61,175 nucleotides of DNA from an uncultured Opitutia bacterium. GTDB taxonomy: Bacteria; Verrucomicrobiota; Verrucomicrobiia; Opitutales; Puniceicoccaceae. Of the stretch, positions 27,089-38,602 are shown in pieces. A model generated the notes under the pieces. That model made no database searches and was not told the origin of the DNA. It worked only from the letters and a program-made list of their open reading frames with translations. The stretch spans positions 1-61,175 of the forward strand of contig CAJXLM010000012.1 of the NCBI GenBank assembly GCA_913056175.1, read 5' to 3'. Position numbers and translations under genes: made by a program. Positions within the stretch are counted from its first letter, which is position 1; every line of letters begins with the position of its first letter.

Positions 27089-27343
27089 TCAGGAGGACTT
27101 CTTCGCGGAGCGTGCCTCCCACCTTTCCTGGAGCATCACATTCGAGAGGTGCAGCGGACGCTCCCTCTCGATGATGCCACCCTCGCTCTCCTGGGTCTGG
27201 CGCTCGTGACGCTTGCGAAGGTTGACCCCCTCTACCAGCACGCGCTCCTCGCGCGGCAGGACCTGCAGCACCTTCCCGCGCGATCCCCGGTTCTCCCCGG
27301 CGATCACGACGACCTCGTCTCCTTTGCGAATCCTTTGAGCCAT
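27089..27343 (-). CDS. rplX: Ribosomal protein L24
   Basis: 84 aa. A KOW motif is at residues 5-32 ([23 protein letters not shown]), followed by [34 protein letters not shown]24 starts 50S assembly and lies at the tunnel exit. It is somewhat short but complete. One base separates it from rplN. Confidence 0.97.
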   Translation of the reverse strand: MAQRIRKGDEVVVIAGENRGSRGKVLQVLPREERVLVEGVNLRKRHERQTQESEGGIIERERPLHLSNVMLQERWEARSAKKSS

Positions 27344-27344
27344 T

Positions 27345-27707
27345 TCAGAGTACCTCCGGTGCGAGGGAGATGATCTTCATGAACTTGCCGCGCAGCTCGC
27401 GCGCGACCGGTCCGAAGATGCGGGTTCCCCGCGGGTTGCCGTCCTTGTTCACGATGACCACCGCGTTCTCATCGAAGCGCAGGTAACTGCCGTCCGCGCG
27501 ACGGACGGGAGCCTTCGTGCGCACGACGACCGCCCGCACGACCTCGCCCTTCTTCACGGTAGCGTCCGTCGAGCTTTCCTTGACATTGCAGACGATGATG
27601 TCGCCCACACTGGCCGTCTTCTTGTGCTGGCCCAGCCGGCGGATCATCTGGGCGACCTTGGCCCCACTGTTGTCGGCTACTTCGAGCCGTGACTGCATCT
27701 GGATCAT
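27345..27707 (-). CDS. rplN: Ribosomal protein L14
   Basis: 120 aa, [26 protein letters not shown]. The five-stranded barrel protein forms an intersubunit bridge and is the docking site of the silencing factor Rsf[28 protein letters not shown] is the normal C-terminus. Confidence 0.98.
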   Translation of the reverse strand: MIQMQSRLEVADNSGAKVAQMIRRLGQHKKTASVGDIIVCNVKESSTDATVKKGEVVRAVVVRTKAPVRRADGSYLRFDENAVVIVNKDGNPRGTRIFGPVARELRGKFMKIISLAPEVL

Positions 27708-27737
27708 GTTCTTGTCTCCTCCCTCGGTCCCGATCGC

Positions 27738-28004
27738 CTAGAGGGTCGGGGCGGACTCCACCACGCGGACGAGGCGCCAGCGCTTCAGGCGGCTGAGCGG
27801 GCGGGTCTCCATGATCTCCACCTTGTCGCCCACCTTGCACTCGTTCTTCTCGTCGTGCACGTGCAGCACGGTCTTGCGCTTGACCTCCTTCTTGTAGAGG
27901 GGATGCGGGATCTTGTAATAGTACGTGACCTTGACCGTCTTGTCCCCGGAGCGGGAGCTGACGATGCCGATACGGTCCTTTCGGTGGTTGCGTTCCTCGC
28001 TCAT
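27738..28004 (-). CDS. rpsQ: Ribosomal protein S17
   Basis: 88 aa. OB-fold primary-binding 30S protein. The signature VKVTYYYKIPHPLYKKEVKRKTVLHVHDEKNECKVGD and IMETRPLSRLKRWRLV are clear. One base after rpmC. Confidence 0.98.
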   Translation of the reverse strand: MSEERNHRKDRIGIVSSRSGDKTVKVTYYYKIPHPLYKKEVKRKTVLHVHDEKNECKVGDKVEIMETRPLSRLKRWRLVRVVESAPTL

Positions 28005-28005
28005 C

Positions 28006-28212
28006 TCACTGGGTCGCGGCGGTGCGATTCTTCTCGCCGAGGATGGTGTGCAGACGCGCGAGCTCCCGGCGGTTCTCGCGGATCAGGTGGGGGTTCTCGA
28101 GCTGCCCGGTCTGCTTGCGCAGGCGCAGGCCGACCAGTTCGGCCCGGGTGTCCCGGATCTTCTTCTCGATCTCGGGCGGGGAAAGTTCGCGGGGGTCGGT
28201 CTTCTTCTTCAT
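28006..28212 (-). CDS. rpmC: Ribosomal protein L29
   Basis: 68 aa from ATG at 28212 (MKKKTDPRELSPPEIEKKIRD). Two-helix protein at the tunnel exit, a contact of the signal recognition particle and trigger factor. TGQLENPHLIRENRRELARLHTIL is the family signature. Confidence 0.97.
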   Translation of the reverse strand: MKKKTDPRELSPPEIEKKIRDTRAELVGLRLRKQTGQLENPHLIRENRRELARLHTILGEKNRTAATQ

Positions 28213-28222
28213 GGCGGGACTC

Positions 28223-28642
28223 TCAGAGCATTTCCTCGCGGGCCACGAAGCGGCAGCGGAAGGGAATCTTTCCATCGGCCTTGCGGAAGGCCTCGCGGGC
28301 GGCGGAGAGGGAGCAGCCGGACACCTCGAAGAGGATGGTCCCCGGCTTCACGACGGCGGCCCAGTACTCCACGTTGCCCTTTCCCTTGCCCATACGGGTC
28401 TCCGCGGGCTTCTTGGTCACCGGCTTCTGCGGAAAGACGCGGATCCAGACCTTCCCCTTCCTCTTGAGGTGGCGGTTCACGGCGATACGGGCGGCCTCGA
28501 TCTGGCGGGCGGTCATCCGGCCGCGCTCCAGGCACTGGATCCCGTAATCGCCGAAGGCGAGGTAATCCCCTCCCTTGGCGTTCCCGCGTACCCGGCCCTT
28601 GTGGACCTTCCGGTACTTCGTGCGTGACGGCAGCATTGGCAT
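28223..28642 (-). CDS. rplP: Ribosomal protein L16
   Basis: 139 aa. ATG at 28642 has GGGAGAAG about 6 bases upstream; an internal ATG at 28636 gives the more usual MLPSRTKYRKVHKGR start. GDYGIQCLERGRMTARQIEAARIAVNRHLKRKGKVWIRVFP is the core that organises the A-site tRNA elbow region. Confidence 0.97.
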   Translation of the reverse strand: MPMLPSRTKYRKVHKGRVRGNAKGGDYLAFGDYGIQCLERGRMTARQIEAARIAVNRHLKRKGKVWIRVFPQKPVTKKPAETRMGKGKGNVEYWAAVVKPGTILFEVSGCSLSAAREAFRKADGKIPFRCRFVAREEML

Positions 28643-28661
28643 GGCAATCTTCTCCCTGTTC

Positions 28662-29297
28662 CTAGAATTGCTGGTCCTCGGGCTTCACGCAGAGCCAGCA
28701 CTTCACCCCGATCGTCCCGTAGGTGGTGTGGGCCTCGGCCAGCCCGTAATCGATATTTTCCCGCATCGTGTGCAGGGGCACCCGGCCGGCGCGGGCCTTC
28801 TCGGTACGGGCGATGTCGGCCCCGCCGAGGCGGCCGGAAACCTGCACGCGGATTCCTTCCGCGCCCATGGCCATGGTGGTCTGCACCGCCCGCTTGATCG
28901 CCCGCCGGAAGGAGATGCGGCGCTCCAGCTGGAGGGCCACATTCTCGGCAACCAGCCGGGCGACGAGATCGGGCTTCTTGATCTCCTGCACCTCGAGGAT
29001 GACCTCCTTGCCCACCTTGCGGTTGAGGTCGGCCTTGATCCGGTCGAGGTCCTGGCCACGCCGACCGATGACCATGCCGGGCCGGGCCGTGTAGATGGTC
29101 ACCCGGATCCGGTTGGAGGCACGCTCGATGTAGACGTGGGGGACCGAGGCGGACCGCAGGCGACCCTCGAGGAACTTGCGGATCCGCACGTCCTCGGCGA
29201 GGAGGTCGGCGTACTCTCCCTTGCGGGCGTACCAGCGGGCCCGCCAGTTGCGGCGGACGGGGAGGCGAAAACCGATGGGATTGACTTTCTGGCCCAT
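28662..29297 (-). CDS. rpsC: Ribosomal protein S3
   Basis: 211 aa. MGQKVNPIGFRLPV start, KH domain with GMVIGRRGQDLDRIKADL, and C-terminal domain with SGRLGGADIARTEKARAGRVPLHTMRENIDYG. S3 forms the mRNA entry helicase with S4 and S5. It ends shortly after the family core, without a long tail. Confidence 0.98.
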   Translation of the reverse strand: MGQKVNPIGFRLPVRRNWRARWYARKGEYADLLAEDVRIRKFLEGRLRSASVPHVYIERASNRIRVTIYTARPGMVIGRRGQDLDRIKADLNRKVGKEVILEVQEIKKPDLVARLVAENVALQLERRISFRRAIKRAVQTTMAMGAEGIRVQVSGRLGGADIARTEKARAGRVPLHTMRENIDYGLAEAHTTYGTIGVKCWLCVKPEDQQF

Positions 29298-29300
29298 AAA

Positions 29301-29657
29301 TCAGTCGTTGGCGGGGGAGGAAACGGGTTCGTCGCTGACGACCACGCGGATGTGGCTGGTCCGCTTCCGGTAGGGATGGGCGGAGCCGCGGGCCGCCGGG
29401 CGGAAACGGCGGAGGGCCGGACCCTCCCCCACCACCACGCTGCGCACGGTGAGCTCCTCGGCGGCAATGTTGTGCTGGGTTTCCGCGTTCGCCACGGCCG
29501 ACCGGAGGGTCTTCTCGATCAGGCCGGCGGCCTTCCGCGGGATGAGGGGAAGGAGCTGGAGCGCCTCCGCCGCGTTGCGGCCCTGGATTTCCCGGGCCAC
29601 GTCCCGCACCTTGCGGGGCGACATGCGGGCGTACTTGTAGATGCTGTGGGTTTGCAT
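29301..29657 (-). CDS. rplV: Ribosomal protein L22
   Basis: 118 aa from ATG at 29657 (MQTHSIYKYARMSPRKVRDVAREIQG). The extended beta-hairpin that lines the exit tunnel (RRFRPAARGSAHPYRKRTSHIRVVV) is intact. 3 bases before rpsC. Confidence 0.97.
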   Translation of the reverse strand: MQTHSIYKYARMSPRKVRDVAREIQGRNAAEALQLLPLIPRKAAGLIEKTLRSAVANAETQHNIAAEELTVRSVVVGEGPALRRFRPAARGSAHPYRKRTSHIRVVVSDEPVSSPAND

Positions 29658-29718
29658 GATCTCAGCGGAAATCGGCAGGGAGGGGGCGGGACGCAATCAC
29701 GGGTGGCGGGGCGCGAGG

Positions 29719-29988
29719 TCAGCGCTTCGAGTGCGGGCTGTGGCCCTTGAAGGTGCGGGTCAGGGCGAACTCGCCGAGCTTGTGCCCGACCATGTTCTCG
29801 GTGACGTACACCGGAATGAAAGTCTTCCCGTTGTGCACGGTGAAGTTCAGGCCAACGAAATCGGGGGTGATCGTGGAGCGTCGCGACCAGGTTTTGATCG
29901 GCTTGCGGGAGCTGGTGCGCTGGGCTTCGTCGACCTTCTTCTGGAGGCTCGGGTCGACGAAGAATCCCTTCTTGATGGATCGTGCCAT
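29719..29988 (-). CDS. rpsS: Ribosomal protein S19
   Basis: 89 aa. [44 protein letters not shown] and [21 protein letters not shown] are textbook S19. It sits in the 30S head and bridges to the 50S. Confidence 0.98.
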   Translation of the reverse strand: MARSIKKGFFVDPSLQKKVDEAQRTSSRKPIKTWSRRSTITPDFVGLNFTVHNGKTFIPVYVTENMVGHKLGEFALTRTFKGHSPHSKR

Positions 29989-30012
29989 GGTGGTGGTCCT
30001 TCTCTCTCTGGC

Positions 30013-30867
30013 TTAGCGGCGGACTTTGCGCCCGTTGCGACGGACGAGAATCATGGAGTTGGAGGGCTTCGACTTGCGCCGGGTGGGGTAGCCCTTGGCG
30101 AGCTGTCCCCAGGGGGAGACCGGATGGCCGCCGCCGGAGGTACGGCCCTCACCCCCACCCATCGGGTGGTCGACTGGATTCATGGCGACCCCACGGACCC
30201 GCGGGCGGCGCCCCTTCCAGCGCTTGCGCCCGGCCTTGCCGAGGCTCTCGTTGCCGTGGCTGACGTTGCCGACCTGTCCGATCGTCGCCCGACAGCGGGC
30301 GTGCACCATGCGGATTTCGCCGCTGGGCATCTTGAGGGAGGCACGCTCGCCCTCCACGGAGATGAGCTGGGCGGAGGCCCCGGCTCCGCGGGCGATCTGG
30401 GCACCCTTGCCCGGCTGCATCTCCACGCAGTGGATGCGGGTGGAGGGAGGAATTTCGGAGAGCGGCAGGTTGAGCCCCGGGGGAAACTCATCGCCCGCCT
30501 TGTCCTCGGTCCGCACGGAGTCCCCGGGCTGGAGGTGCTGCGGGGCCGGGATGTAGCGCTTCTCGCCGTCGGCGTAGACGAGCAGGGCGAGGTGGGCCGA
30601 CCGGTAGGGATCGTGCTCGATCCGCTCCACGCGGGCCGGAATGCCTACCTTGTCGCGGCGGAAGTCGATCGTACGGTAGAGCCGCTTATGCCCGCCCCCC
30701 CGCCTGCGCGAGGTGATTCGCCCGTACACGTTGCGCCCCTTCGGACTGTGCCGGGAGCGGGTGAGGGAGCGGAGCGGCCGCTCGCCGGACACCTCGCGGC
30801 GTACCCGCTCGCGGTGGCGCTGGCCCGGGGTGGTGGGCTGCATCTTGTTGCTGTTTCGCTTGGACAT
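30013..30867 (-). CDS. rplB: Ribosomal protein L2
   Basis: 284 aa. Needed for subunit joining and peptidyl transfer. The peptidyl-transferase-near signature [25 protein letters not shown] contains the conserved histidine region. The N-terminus is slightly shortened or diverged against E. coli ([21 protein letters not shown]). Confidence 0.98.
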   Translation of the reverse strand: MSKRNSNKMQPTTPGQRHRERVRREVSGERPLRSLTRSRHSPKGRNVYGRITSRRRGGGHKRLYRTIDFRRDKVGIPARVERIEHDPYRSAHLALLVYADGEKRYIPAPQHLQPGDSVRTEDKAGDEFPPGLNLPLSEIPPSTRIHCVEMQPGKGAQIARGAGASAQLISVEGERASLKMPSGEIRMVHARCRATIGQVGNVSHGNESLGKAGRKRWKGRRPRVRGVAMNPVDHPMGGGEGRTSGGGHPVSPWGQLAKGYPTRRKSKPSNSMILVRRNGRKVRR

Positions 30868-30884
30868 GGTGGCAGTCGGTCCTC

Positions 30885-31175
30885 TCAGATGATCTCGATG
30901 GCGTGACCCTCGCGCAGGGTCACCACGGCCTTCTTGAAGCCGGACACCCGCCCGGTCTTGCCGCGGCGCGCGCGGTCGCGCCGGAACTTCGGCTTCACGT
31001 TCAGGATGTTCACCCGGGCGACCTCGACCTTGAAATGCTGCTCCACCGCCTGCTTTACCTGAGTGCGGTTCGCATACGGGAAGACCTCAAAGGTGTACTG
31101 GTTGAGGTGGGCGGTAAGGTCGGTCGCCTTTTCCGTGACCCGGTTCTCCAGGAGGATTCGTTCCGGCTCGATCAT
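30885..31175 (-). CDS. rplW: Ribosomal protein L23
   Basis: 96 aa from ATG at 31175 ([20 protein letters not shown]). This is the trigger factor and SRP docking protein at the tunnel exit. [26 protein letters not shown] is the signature. Its ATG overlaps the rplD stop (ATGA), indicating coupling. Confidence 0.97.
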   Translation of the reverse strand: MIEPERILLENRVTEKATDLTAHLNQYTFEVFPYANRTQVKQAVEQHFKVEVARVNILNVKPKFRRDRARRGKTGRVSGFKKAVVTLREGHAIEII

Positions 31176-31810
31176 GATTCGTTCCCTCCGTGGATCCGGG
31201 TGAGCAGGTGGTCGAGGGCCGCCTCCGTGCAAACGAGGCGGGACGATCCGAGGGCGTCGTAGACATTCAGGTCGGCCGAGGCCACCACCCGGACCCGGGC
31301 GAGATTGCGGGCCGACAGGGCAAGGGCCTCCCTGACCGCGGCATCCGCGAGGAGGAGCCTGCCGGTGGGATGCAGCTGGTCGAGGACCGCGGCGAGATCC
31401 CGTGTCTTCGGCCGGGACAACTCCCAACCGGCGATAACGAGCAGCTCTCCATCCCGCCCGCGCTCGAAAAGAGCCCGGGCGAGGGCGAGGCGGCGCACCT
31501 TCCGGTTCACCTTCTGCGAGTAGTCCCGCGGGCGCGGGCCGAACACGATGCCGCCCCCGGGCATGAGCGGCGAGCGGCTGGAGCCGCGCCGGGCCATCCC
31601 CGTGCCCTTCTGGCGGAAGGGCTTCTTGCCACTGCCGGAGACCTCGGCGCGGGTCTTCGTGGACGCGGTCCCCTGGCGCCGATTGGCCCGGAGGGCGAGG
31701 ACCGCCTGCCGCACGGCCATGCGCCCCTTCTCCCCCTCAAAGACCGGGAATCCCGGGAAGTCCTTCTCGCCGGCGGCGGTGCCGTCGGCCTGGAAATACG
31801 GTAGTTTCAT
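31172..31810 (-). CDS. rplD: Ribosomal protein L4
   Basis: 212 aa. Contains the extended tunnel loop (GSGKKPFRQKGTGMARRGSSRSPLMPGGGIVFGPRPRDYSQKVN) and the globular domain. In E. coli L4 also represses the S10 operon; the 131-base leader between rpsJ and rplC would be the place to look here. Confidence 0.97.
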   Translation of the reverse strand: MKLPYFQADGTAAGEKDFPGFPVFEGEKGRMAVRQAVLALRANRRQGTASTKTRAEVSGSGKKPFRQKGTGMARRGSSRSPLMPGGGIVFGPRPRDYSQKVNRKVRRLALARALFERGRDGELLVIAGWELSRPKTRDLAAVLDQLHPTGRLLLADAAVREALALSARNLARVRVVASADLNVYDALGSSRLVCTEAALDHLLTRIHGGNES

Positions 31811-31829
31811 CCTTGCTGTCCTCCAATCC

Positions 31830-32474
31830 TCAGGCGGCCGACTTGCGGGTCTTCTTTGCCGGCCGGACGGTCACCAGGCTGCCGTTCGGCCCCGGGAGGC
31901 TGCCCTTCACGAGGAGGACGTTGTCCTCCGGACGCACCCCGACGATGCGAAGATTCTGCACCGTCCGCCGGCGGTGCCCCATGTGTCCCGGCATCTTCTT
32001 GCCCTTGATGATGTGGCCGGGGTCCTGGGCGAATCCGTACGAGCCCCCGCGGCGGTGGGTCATCGAGCCGTGGGTGGCCTGGCCGCCCCCGAAATTGTAG
32101 CGCTTGACGACGCCCTGGAAGCCCTTGCCCTTCGACACCGCGACCACGTCGACCTTATCTCCTTCGGCGAACTTCTCGACGGTGAGCGTTTCCCCGGGCT
32201 CGTAACTCTCTCCTTCGGCCAGCCGGAACTCGCGGAGCACACGGACCGGATCCACCCCCGCCTTGGCAAGGTGGCCTTTCTCGGGCTCGCTCAGCCGTTG
32301 CTCCTTCTGCACGCCGAAGCCGATCTGCACGGCGGCATAGCCATCCTTTTCCACGGTCTTGACTTGGGTCACCGGGCAGGGGCCGGCCTCGACTACCGTT
32401 ACCGGCAGGAGCCGGTTGTTCTCGTCGAACACCTGGGTCATGCCGATCTTCTTTCCGATCAGGAGAAAGCTCAT
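31830..32474 (-). CDS. rplC: Ribosomal protein L3
   Basis: 214 aa from ATG at 32474 (MSFLLIGKKIGMTQVFDENN). The loop HGSMTHRRGGSYGFAQDPGHIIKGKKMPGHMG reaches toward the peptidyl transferase centre and contains the glutamine-methylation region known in E. coli L3. It follows rpsJ by 131 bases. Confidence 0.97.
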   Translation of the reverse strand: MSFLLIGKKIGMTQVFDENNRLLPVTVVEAGPCPVTQVKTVEKDGYAAVQIGFGVQKEQRLSEPEKGHLAKAGVDPVRVLREFRLAEGESYEPGETLTVEKFAEGDKVDVVAVSKGKGFQGVVKRYNFGGGQATHGSMTHRRGGSYGFAQDPGHIIKGKKMPGHMGHRRRTVQNLRIVGVRPEDNVLLVKGSLPGPNGSLVTVRPAKKTRKSAA

Positions 32475-32605
32475 ATCCAAGAGGCAGGGGGGACGAAATC
32501 CCATGAATCCCCGGTCGGGGCCCTGCGGTCGGGTTGCTGTGGTGGGTTCGGTTCCTCGGGAAAAGGCTGCGGTTGCGAAAGACGAAAATAAAAAGGCCGG
32601 GGGCG
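32475..32605 (-). promoter_or_regulatory. 131-base rpsJ-rplC spacer
   Basis: This is the longest gap in the S10 region. On the minus strand it starts with a T-rich stretch (CCTTTTTATTTTC, 32582-32594) soon after the rpsJ stop and contains CCCCGACCGGGG (about 32507-32518), able to form a small hairpin. It may separate the str-like genes plus rpsJ from rplC onward, but no promoter stands out. Confidence 0.3.
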
Positions 32606-32910
32606 TCAGACGTTGATGGTAATCTCGACCCCGGCCGGGAGGTTCAGTTTCTTCAGATCGTCCACGGTATTGGCCGTCGGCTCGATGATGTCAAGCAAAC
32701 GCGTGTGCGAACGCAGCTCAAACTGGTCCATGGCCTTCTTGTTGACATGGGGGGACCGATTGACGGCGAAGACTTCCACCCGGGTGGGCAGCGGGATCGG
32801 CCCGGAAACACGGGCACCGGACCGCTTGGCGGTGTCCACGATTTCGGAAGTGGACTGGTCGACGATCCGGTAATCGAAGCCCTTCAGTTTGATGCGGATG
32901 CGAGGCTTGT

Positions 32911-32914
<4 letters not shown>
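32606..32914 (-). CDS. rpsJ: Ribosomal protein S10
   Basis: 102 aa. [44 protein letters not shown] is typical S10/NusE, which acts in the 30S head and in NusB antitermination. Its ATG overlaps the fusA stop (ATGA at 32911-32914), so no tuf gene lies between fusA and rpsJ as it does in many bacteria. Confidence 0.98.
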
Positions 32915-35091
<2,177 letters not shown>

Positions 35092-35134
35092 GCCTCTGCT
35101 CCCTTTCCCCGCCGTTCGCGCTGCGCGGCGCGGA

Positions 35135-35608
35135 TTACCAGCGCAGGTGAGCGAAGGCGCGGTTCGCCTGGGCCATCCGGTGGGTTTCCTCCTTCTTGCG
35201 AACGACGCTGCCCGTACCGTTGTAGGCGTCCACGATCTCGTTCGCGAGGGCTTGGGCCATCGAGACTCCCTTGCGGGCGCGGGAGGCGGCCACGATCCAG
35301 CGGAGAGCGAGGCCCTGCTGTCGCTCGAAGCTCAGCTCGACCGGCACCTGATAGGTCGCACCCCCCACCCGGCGGCTCTTCACCTCGAGCTTCGGCCGGG
35401 CGTTTTCCAGGGCCCCGAGGAGGAGGTCGACCGGGTCGCCCTTCTCCAACTTCTCCGAGACCTGCTCGAAAGCACTGTAGACGATGCGCTGGGCGAGGCT
35501 GCGCTTGCCCTGCAGCATGACCCGGTTGATGAGCTGCCCGACGAGGACGCTCTGGTGCCGGGGATCCGGGCGGGTTTCCCGCTTGGTGGCCTGACGACGA
35601 CGAGACAT
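35135..35608 (-). CDS. rpsG: Ribosomal protein S7
   Basis: 157 aa. [48 protein letters not shown] start and the C-terminal [14 protein letters not shown]7 nucleates the 30S head and lies at the E site. It is between rpsL and fusA with about 45 bases on each side. Confidence 0.98.
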   Translation of the reverse strand: MSRRRQATKRETRPDPRHQSVLVGQLINRVMLQGKRSLAQRIVYSAFEQVSEKLEKGDPVDLLLGALENARPKLEVKSRRVGGATYQVPVELSFERQQGLALRWIVAASRARKGVSMAQALANEIVDAYNGTGSVVRKKEETHRMAQANRAFAHLRW

Positions 35609-35653
35609 TGGTTTCCTTTTCTCTTCCTGCTCTTCCGGGAACTCCGCCCGTCC

Positions 35654-36040
35654 TTACTTCTTCTTCTCGTCCTTCGGCTTCTTCACCCCGTACTTGGAGC
35701 GGCTGCGGCGCCGCTTCTCCACCCCGCGGCAGTCGAGGGTGCCACGAACCACGTGGTAGCGGACGCCGGGCAAGTCCTTCACCCGGCCCCCGCGAACGAG
35801 GACGATGCTGTGCTCCTGCAGCTTGTGCCCCTCGTCGGGGATGTAGGCAATCACCTCGATGCCCGTGGTCAGCCGCACCTTGGCGACCTTGCGGATCGCG
35901 GAATTCGGCTTCTTCGGGGTCCGCGTCATCACCTGCACGCAGACGCCCCGCCGGAAGGGATTGTTCTTCAGGGCCGGCGACTTGGTCTTCGCCTTGACGA
36001 GCTGGCGGGGCTTGCGAACGAGCTGGTTGGTGGTCGGCAT
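35654..36040 (-). CDS. rpsL: Ribosomal protein S12
   Basis: 128 aa from ATG at 36040 ([24 protein letters not shown]). The decoding-centre motifs [18 protein letters not shown] and the [28 protein letters not shown] loop, where streptomycin-resistance changes and the D88 methylthiolation site lie in other bacteria, are wild-type in form. Confidence 0.98.
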   Translation of the reverse strand: MPTTNQLVRKPRQLVKAKTKSPALKNNPFRRGVCVQVMTRTPKKPNSAIRKVAKVRLTTGIEVIAYIPDEGHKLQEHSIVLVRGGRVKDLPGVRYHVVRGTLDCRGVEKRRRSRSKYGVKKPKDEKKK

Positions 36041-36090
36041 ACTTTGGTGAAAAACCGCAAAGCCTACCGAGCCGTGGATCCGCTGCAAGG

Positions 36091-36128
36091 TAAAAAATCG
36101 GGGCGGCCTCCCTTTCTCCGGCGCGCCC
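36091..36128 (-). terminator. Terminator-like hairpin between pheT and rpsL
   Basis: On the minus strand GGGCG (36124-36128) can pair with CGCCC (36101-36105), followed after CCGA-type bases by a run of six T (36092-36097). It is 18 bases past the pheT stop and about 50 before rpsL, where a new promoter would be needed. The stem is short. Confidence 0.4.
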
Positions 36129-36145
36129 TCCCGACCGCCGCGGAT

Positions 36146-38578
36146 CTATCGACGCAGTTCGAGTTCCTCGTCCGCGTCGAGGCTGCCACAGAGTCGCCCA
36201 AAAGCGTCGGCGACTTCCTCCTCGCCGAGGGTGCGGTCGGGAGCCCCGTAGGCGATCGTAAAGGCGAGACTGCGCCGCCCTCCGGGCAGGTCATCGCCCT
36301 CGTAGAGGTCGAAGAGGCGTACCTCCTCCGCGCGGAAGGACTCCAGCCCGGCCGCCGCGTACCCGGCCACCTTGGCCCGCACCTCCTCGGCCGGACGGCT
36401 GCGCGGCGCGTACACCGCGACATCCCGGAAGGAGAGCGGAAAGCGCTGCAGTCCCTCGTAGGCAGCCGGCTCGCCCCGACCGGGCACGAGGGCCGGATCG
36501 ACCACCACCTCGGCGGCCCATACGGGGTCCTCGAGCCCATGGCGGCCGAGATAACCGCGGGAGAGGACCCCCCACTCCGCCTGCCAGCCGTCCTCGCCGA
36601 GAAGCCCCCCGGAATGTCCGGGCAGCCAGGGGCGGTCGGCGGAGGCCGGTCGCACCCGGGAGGGATCCCAGGCGAGGCCGAGCAACCGGACGACTTCCTC
36701 CACGCGGCGGAGCAACTCCGGCAGGTCGAGCCCGCGCCGGGGCCGCCAGGCGCGGTCGTCCGGACCGGCGGCCCAGGTGAAGGCGACCGCCAGCTTCTCC
36801 TGGATGCGGCCCTCCCGCACCCCGAAAACCCGACCCACCTCATAAAAGCGGTGGGTGGTCCGGCGGCGGTTCCGGTTGTAGTGGACAGCTCCGAGCAGAC
36901 CCCCCAGCAGGGAGGCGCGCAGGTGGGACTGGTCGCTGGCCAGCGGGTTGGCCAGCTCGAGCACGCTCTCGGCCGGTTCTCCCAGCCACGCGCGGACCTC
37001 CCCGGCCGGCACGAGACTGTAGTGGTAAGCCTCGGCATAGCCGTGGGCACCGAGATAGCGCCGGATTTCCGGCAAACGGAGCTCGAGCGGGTCCTCGGGC
37101 AGGCCGGAGGGCTCCCCACCGGGCACAGGGCCGGCCGGGATCCTGTCGGTCCCGTACAGCCGCAGGAATTCCTCGACGAGATCGGCGGGCCGCGCGAGGT
37201 CCCGCCGGAAGGAGGGCACCCGGACGCGCCACGGTTGTTCCCATCCACCCGGTCGGAAGACTTCCAGGCCGAGGCTCTCCCAGGCGGCGGCCATCTCCGC
37301 AGGTTCCACAGGGAAGCCGAGACGCTCGACCACCTCCGCCGGGTCGACGGCGATTTCCGTGATGGTCTCGGGAGGAGAGCCCTCCAGGTGGGGGGGGCCG
37401 CCGGGCTCGCCGCCCGCGGTTTGCAGGATGAGATCGAGGCAGCGCTCGGCCGCGTACTCGAGACCCAGCGGATCGCTGCCCCGCTCGAATCGGTAAGAGC
37501 TGTCGGTGCTCAGGCCGAGGCGGCGCGAGGTCGCCCGGATGCCCGCCGGGGCAAAGTGGGCGGCCTCCAGGACGATGTCCCGGGTGGAATCGTCCACCTC
37601 CGCGTCGAGAGAGCCCATCACCCCCGCCACCACCAGCGGACCCTCCCCGTCGGCAATGACAAGGTCGGCGGTGGTGAGCTCCCGCTCGCGGTCATCGAGG
37701 GTGCGGATGCGCTCCCCCTCGACCGCCCGGCGCACCTCGAGGATGCCCTCGCGGATCTTCGCGTAGTCGAAGGCATGCAGGGGCTGCCCGGTCTCGTGGA
37801 GCACGTAGTTCGTGCAATCCACCACGTTATTCACCGGGCGCAGGCCGATCGCCTCAAGGCGGGCCTGCATCCAGCGCGGGCTCGGCCCGACCCGGACACC
37901 CCGGATCGACCAAGCCCCGTAGCGCGGGCAGGCCGCCGGATCGCGAACCACCACCGCTCCCGGCAACGAGGGGGCGCCCTCGTCGGTCACCGCCCGCTCG
38001 ATGGCGGGCCAGCGAAGGGAGAGGGAAAAACGGGCGGCCAACTCCCGGGCGATCCCGGTATGGCTGAGACAGTCGGGCCGGTTCGGGGTGACCTCCGCGG
38101 TGAAAACGGTATCCGCCTCCGGGAACACCTCATTGAGGGAGAGGCCGACCTCCGGGCGGGTCTCCAGCACGAGGATTCCGGAGTGATCCTCGCCGAGCCC
38201 GAGCTCGCGGGCGCTGCAGATCATCCCCTCCGATTCGACCCCGCGCAGCGGGGCCACCCGGATTTCCATCCCGTTGGGGAGGACCGCCCCGGGCAGGGCC
38301 ACCGGCACCCGGTCCCCCTCGGCAAAGTTGGTCGCCCCACAGACAATGGAGCGCTCCTCCCCCACCCCCACTCGGACGCGGCAAAGGCGGAGGCGGTCGG
38401 CATTGGGGTGCTGGCCGTACTCGACGACTTCGCCCACCACCACCCCCGGGAGCGGCACGAGCCCGACGGTCTCCCGGCCCTCCACCTCGAAACCGAGGAG
38501 GGTGAGCGCCTCCTCCAGCCGGGCGGGGGAGAGATCGAGGTCCACGTACTCGCGGAGCCAGTGGTAGCTGATCTTCAT
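36146..38578 (-). CDS. pheT: Phenylalanine-tRNA ligase beta subunit
   Basis: 810 aa, normal bacterial length. An OB-type tRNA-binding domain covers residues ~40-150 (GVVVGEVVEYGQHPNADRLRLCRVRVG). The B3/B4 editing domain follows, with YGAWSIRGVRVGPSPRWMQARLEAIGLRPVNNVVD; then the B5 region, the catalytic-like core, and a C-terminal FDX-ACB anticodon-binding domain (FPLSFRDVAVYAP ... TLGEEEVADAFGRL). It forms the alpha2-beta2 enzyme with PheS, 24 bases upstream. Confidence 0.97.
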   Translation of the reverse strand: MKISYHWLREYVDLDLSPARLEEALTLLGFEVEGRETVGLVPLPGVVVGEVVEYGQHPNADRLRLCRVRVGVGEERSIVCGATNFAEGDRVPVALPGAVLPNGMEIRVAPLRGVESEGMICSARELGLGEDHSGILVLETRPEVGLSLNEVFPEADTVFTAEVTPNRPDCLSHTGIARELAARFSLSLRWPAIERAVTDEGAPSLPGAVVVRDPAACPRYGAWSIRGVRVGPSPRWMQARLEAIGLRPVNNVVDCTNYVLHETGQPLHAFDYAKIREGILEVRRAVEGERIRTLDDRERELTTADLVIADGEGPLVVAGVMGSLDAEVDDSTRDIVLEAAHFAPAGIRATSRRLGLSTDSSYRFERGSDPLGLEYAAERCLDLILQTAGGEPGGPPHLEGSPPETITEIAVDPAEVVERLGFPVEPAEMAAAWESLGLEVFRPGGWEQPWRVRVPSFRRDLARPADLVEEFLRLYGTDRIPAGPVPGGEPSGLPEDPLELRLPEIRRYLGAHGYAEAYHYSLVPAGEVRAWLGEPAESVLELANPLASDQSHLRASLLGGLLGAVHYNRNRRRTTHRFYEVGRVFGVREGRIQEKLAVAFTWAAGPDDRAWRPRRGLDLPELLRRVEEVVRLLGLAWDPSRVRPASADRPWLPGHSGGLLGEDGWQAEWGVLSRGYLGRHGLEDPVWAAEVVVDPALVPGRGEPAAYEGLQRFPLSFRDVAVYAPRSRPAEEVRAKVAGYAAAGLESFRAEEVRLFDLYEGDDLPGGRRSLAFTIAYGAPDRTLGEEEVADAFGRLCGSLDADEELELRR

Positions 38579-38602
38579 GGGTGCAGGAGGGCTCCGGCCA
38601 CC

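Noticed and set aside
36041-36090. Promoter of rpsL (TTGCAG, 16 bases, TAGGCT)
   Set aside because: Both hexamers match consensus poorly (about 3 of 6), so I did not list it as a feature.
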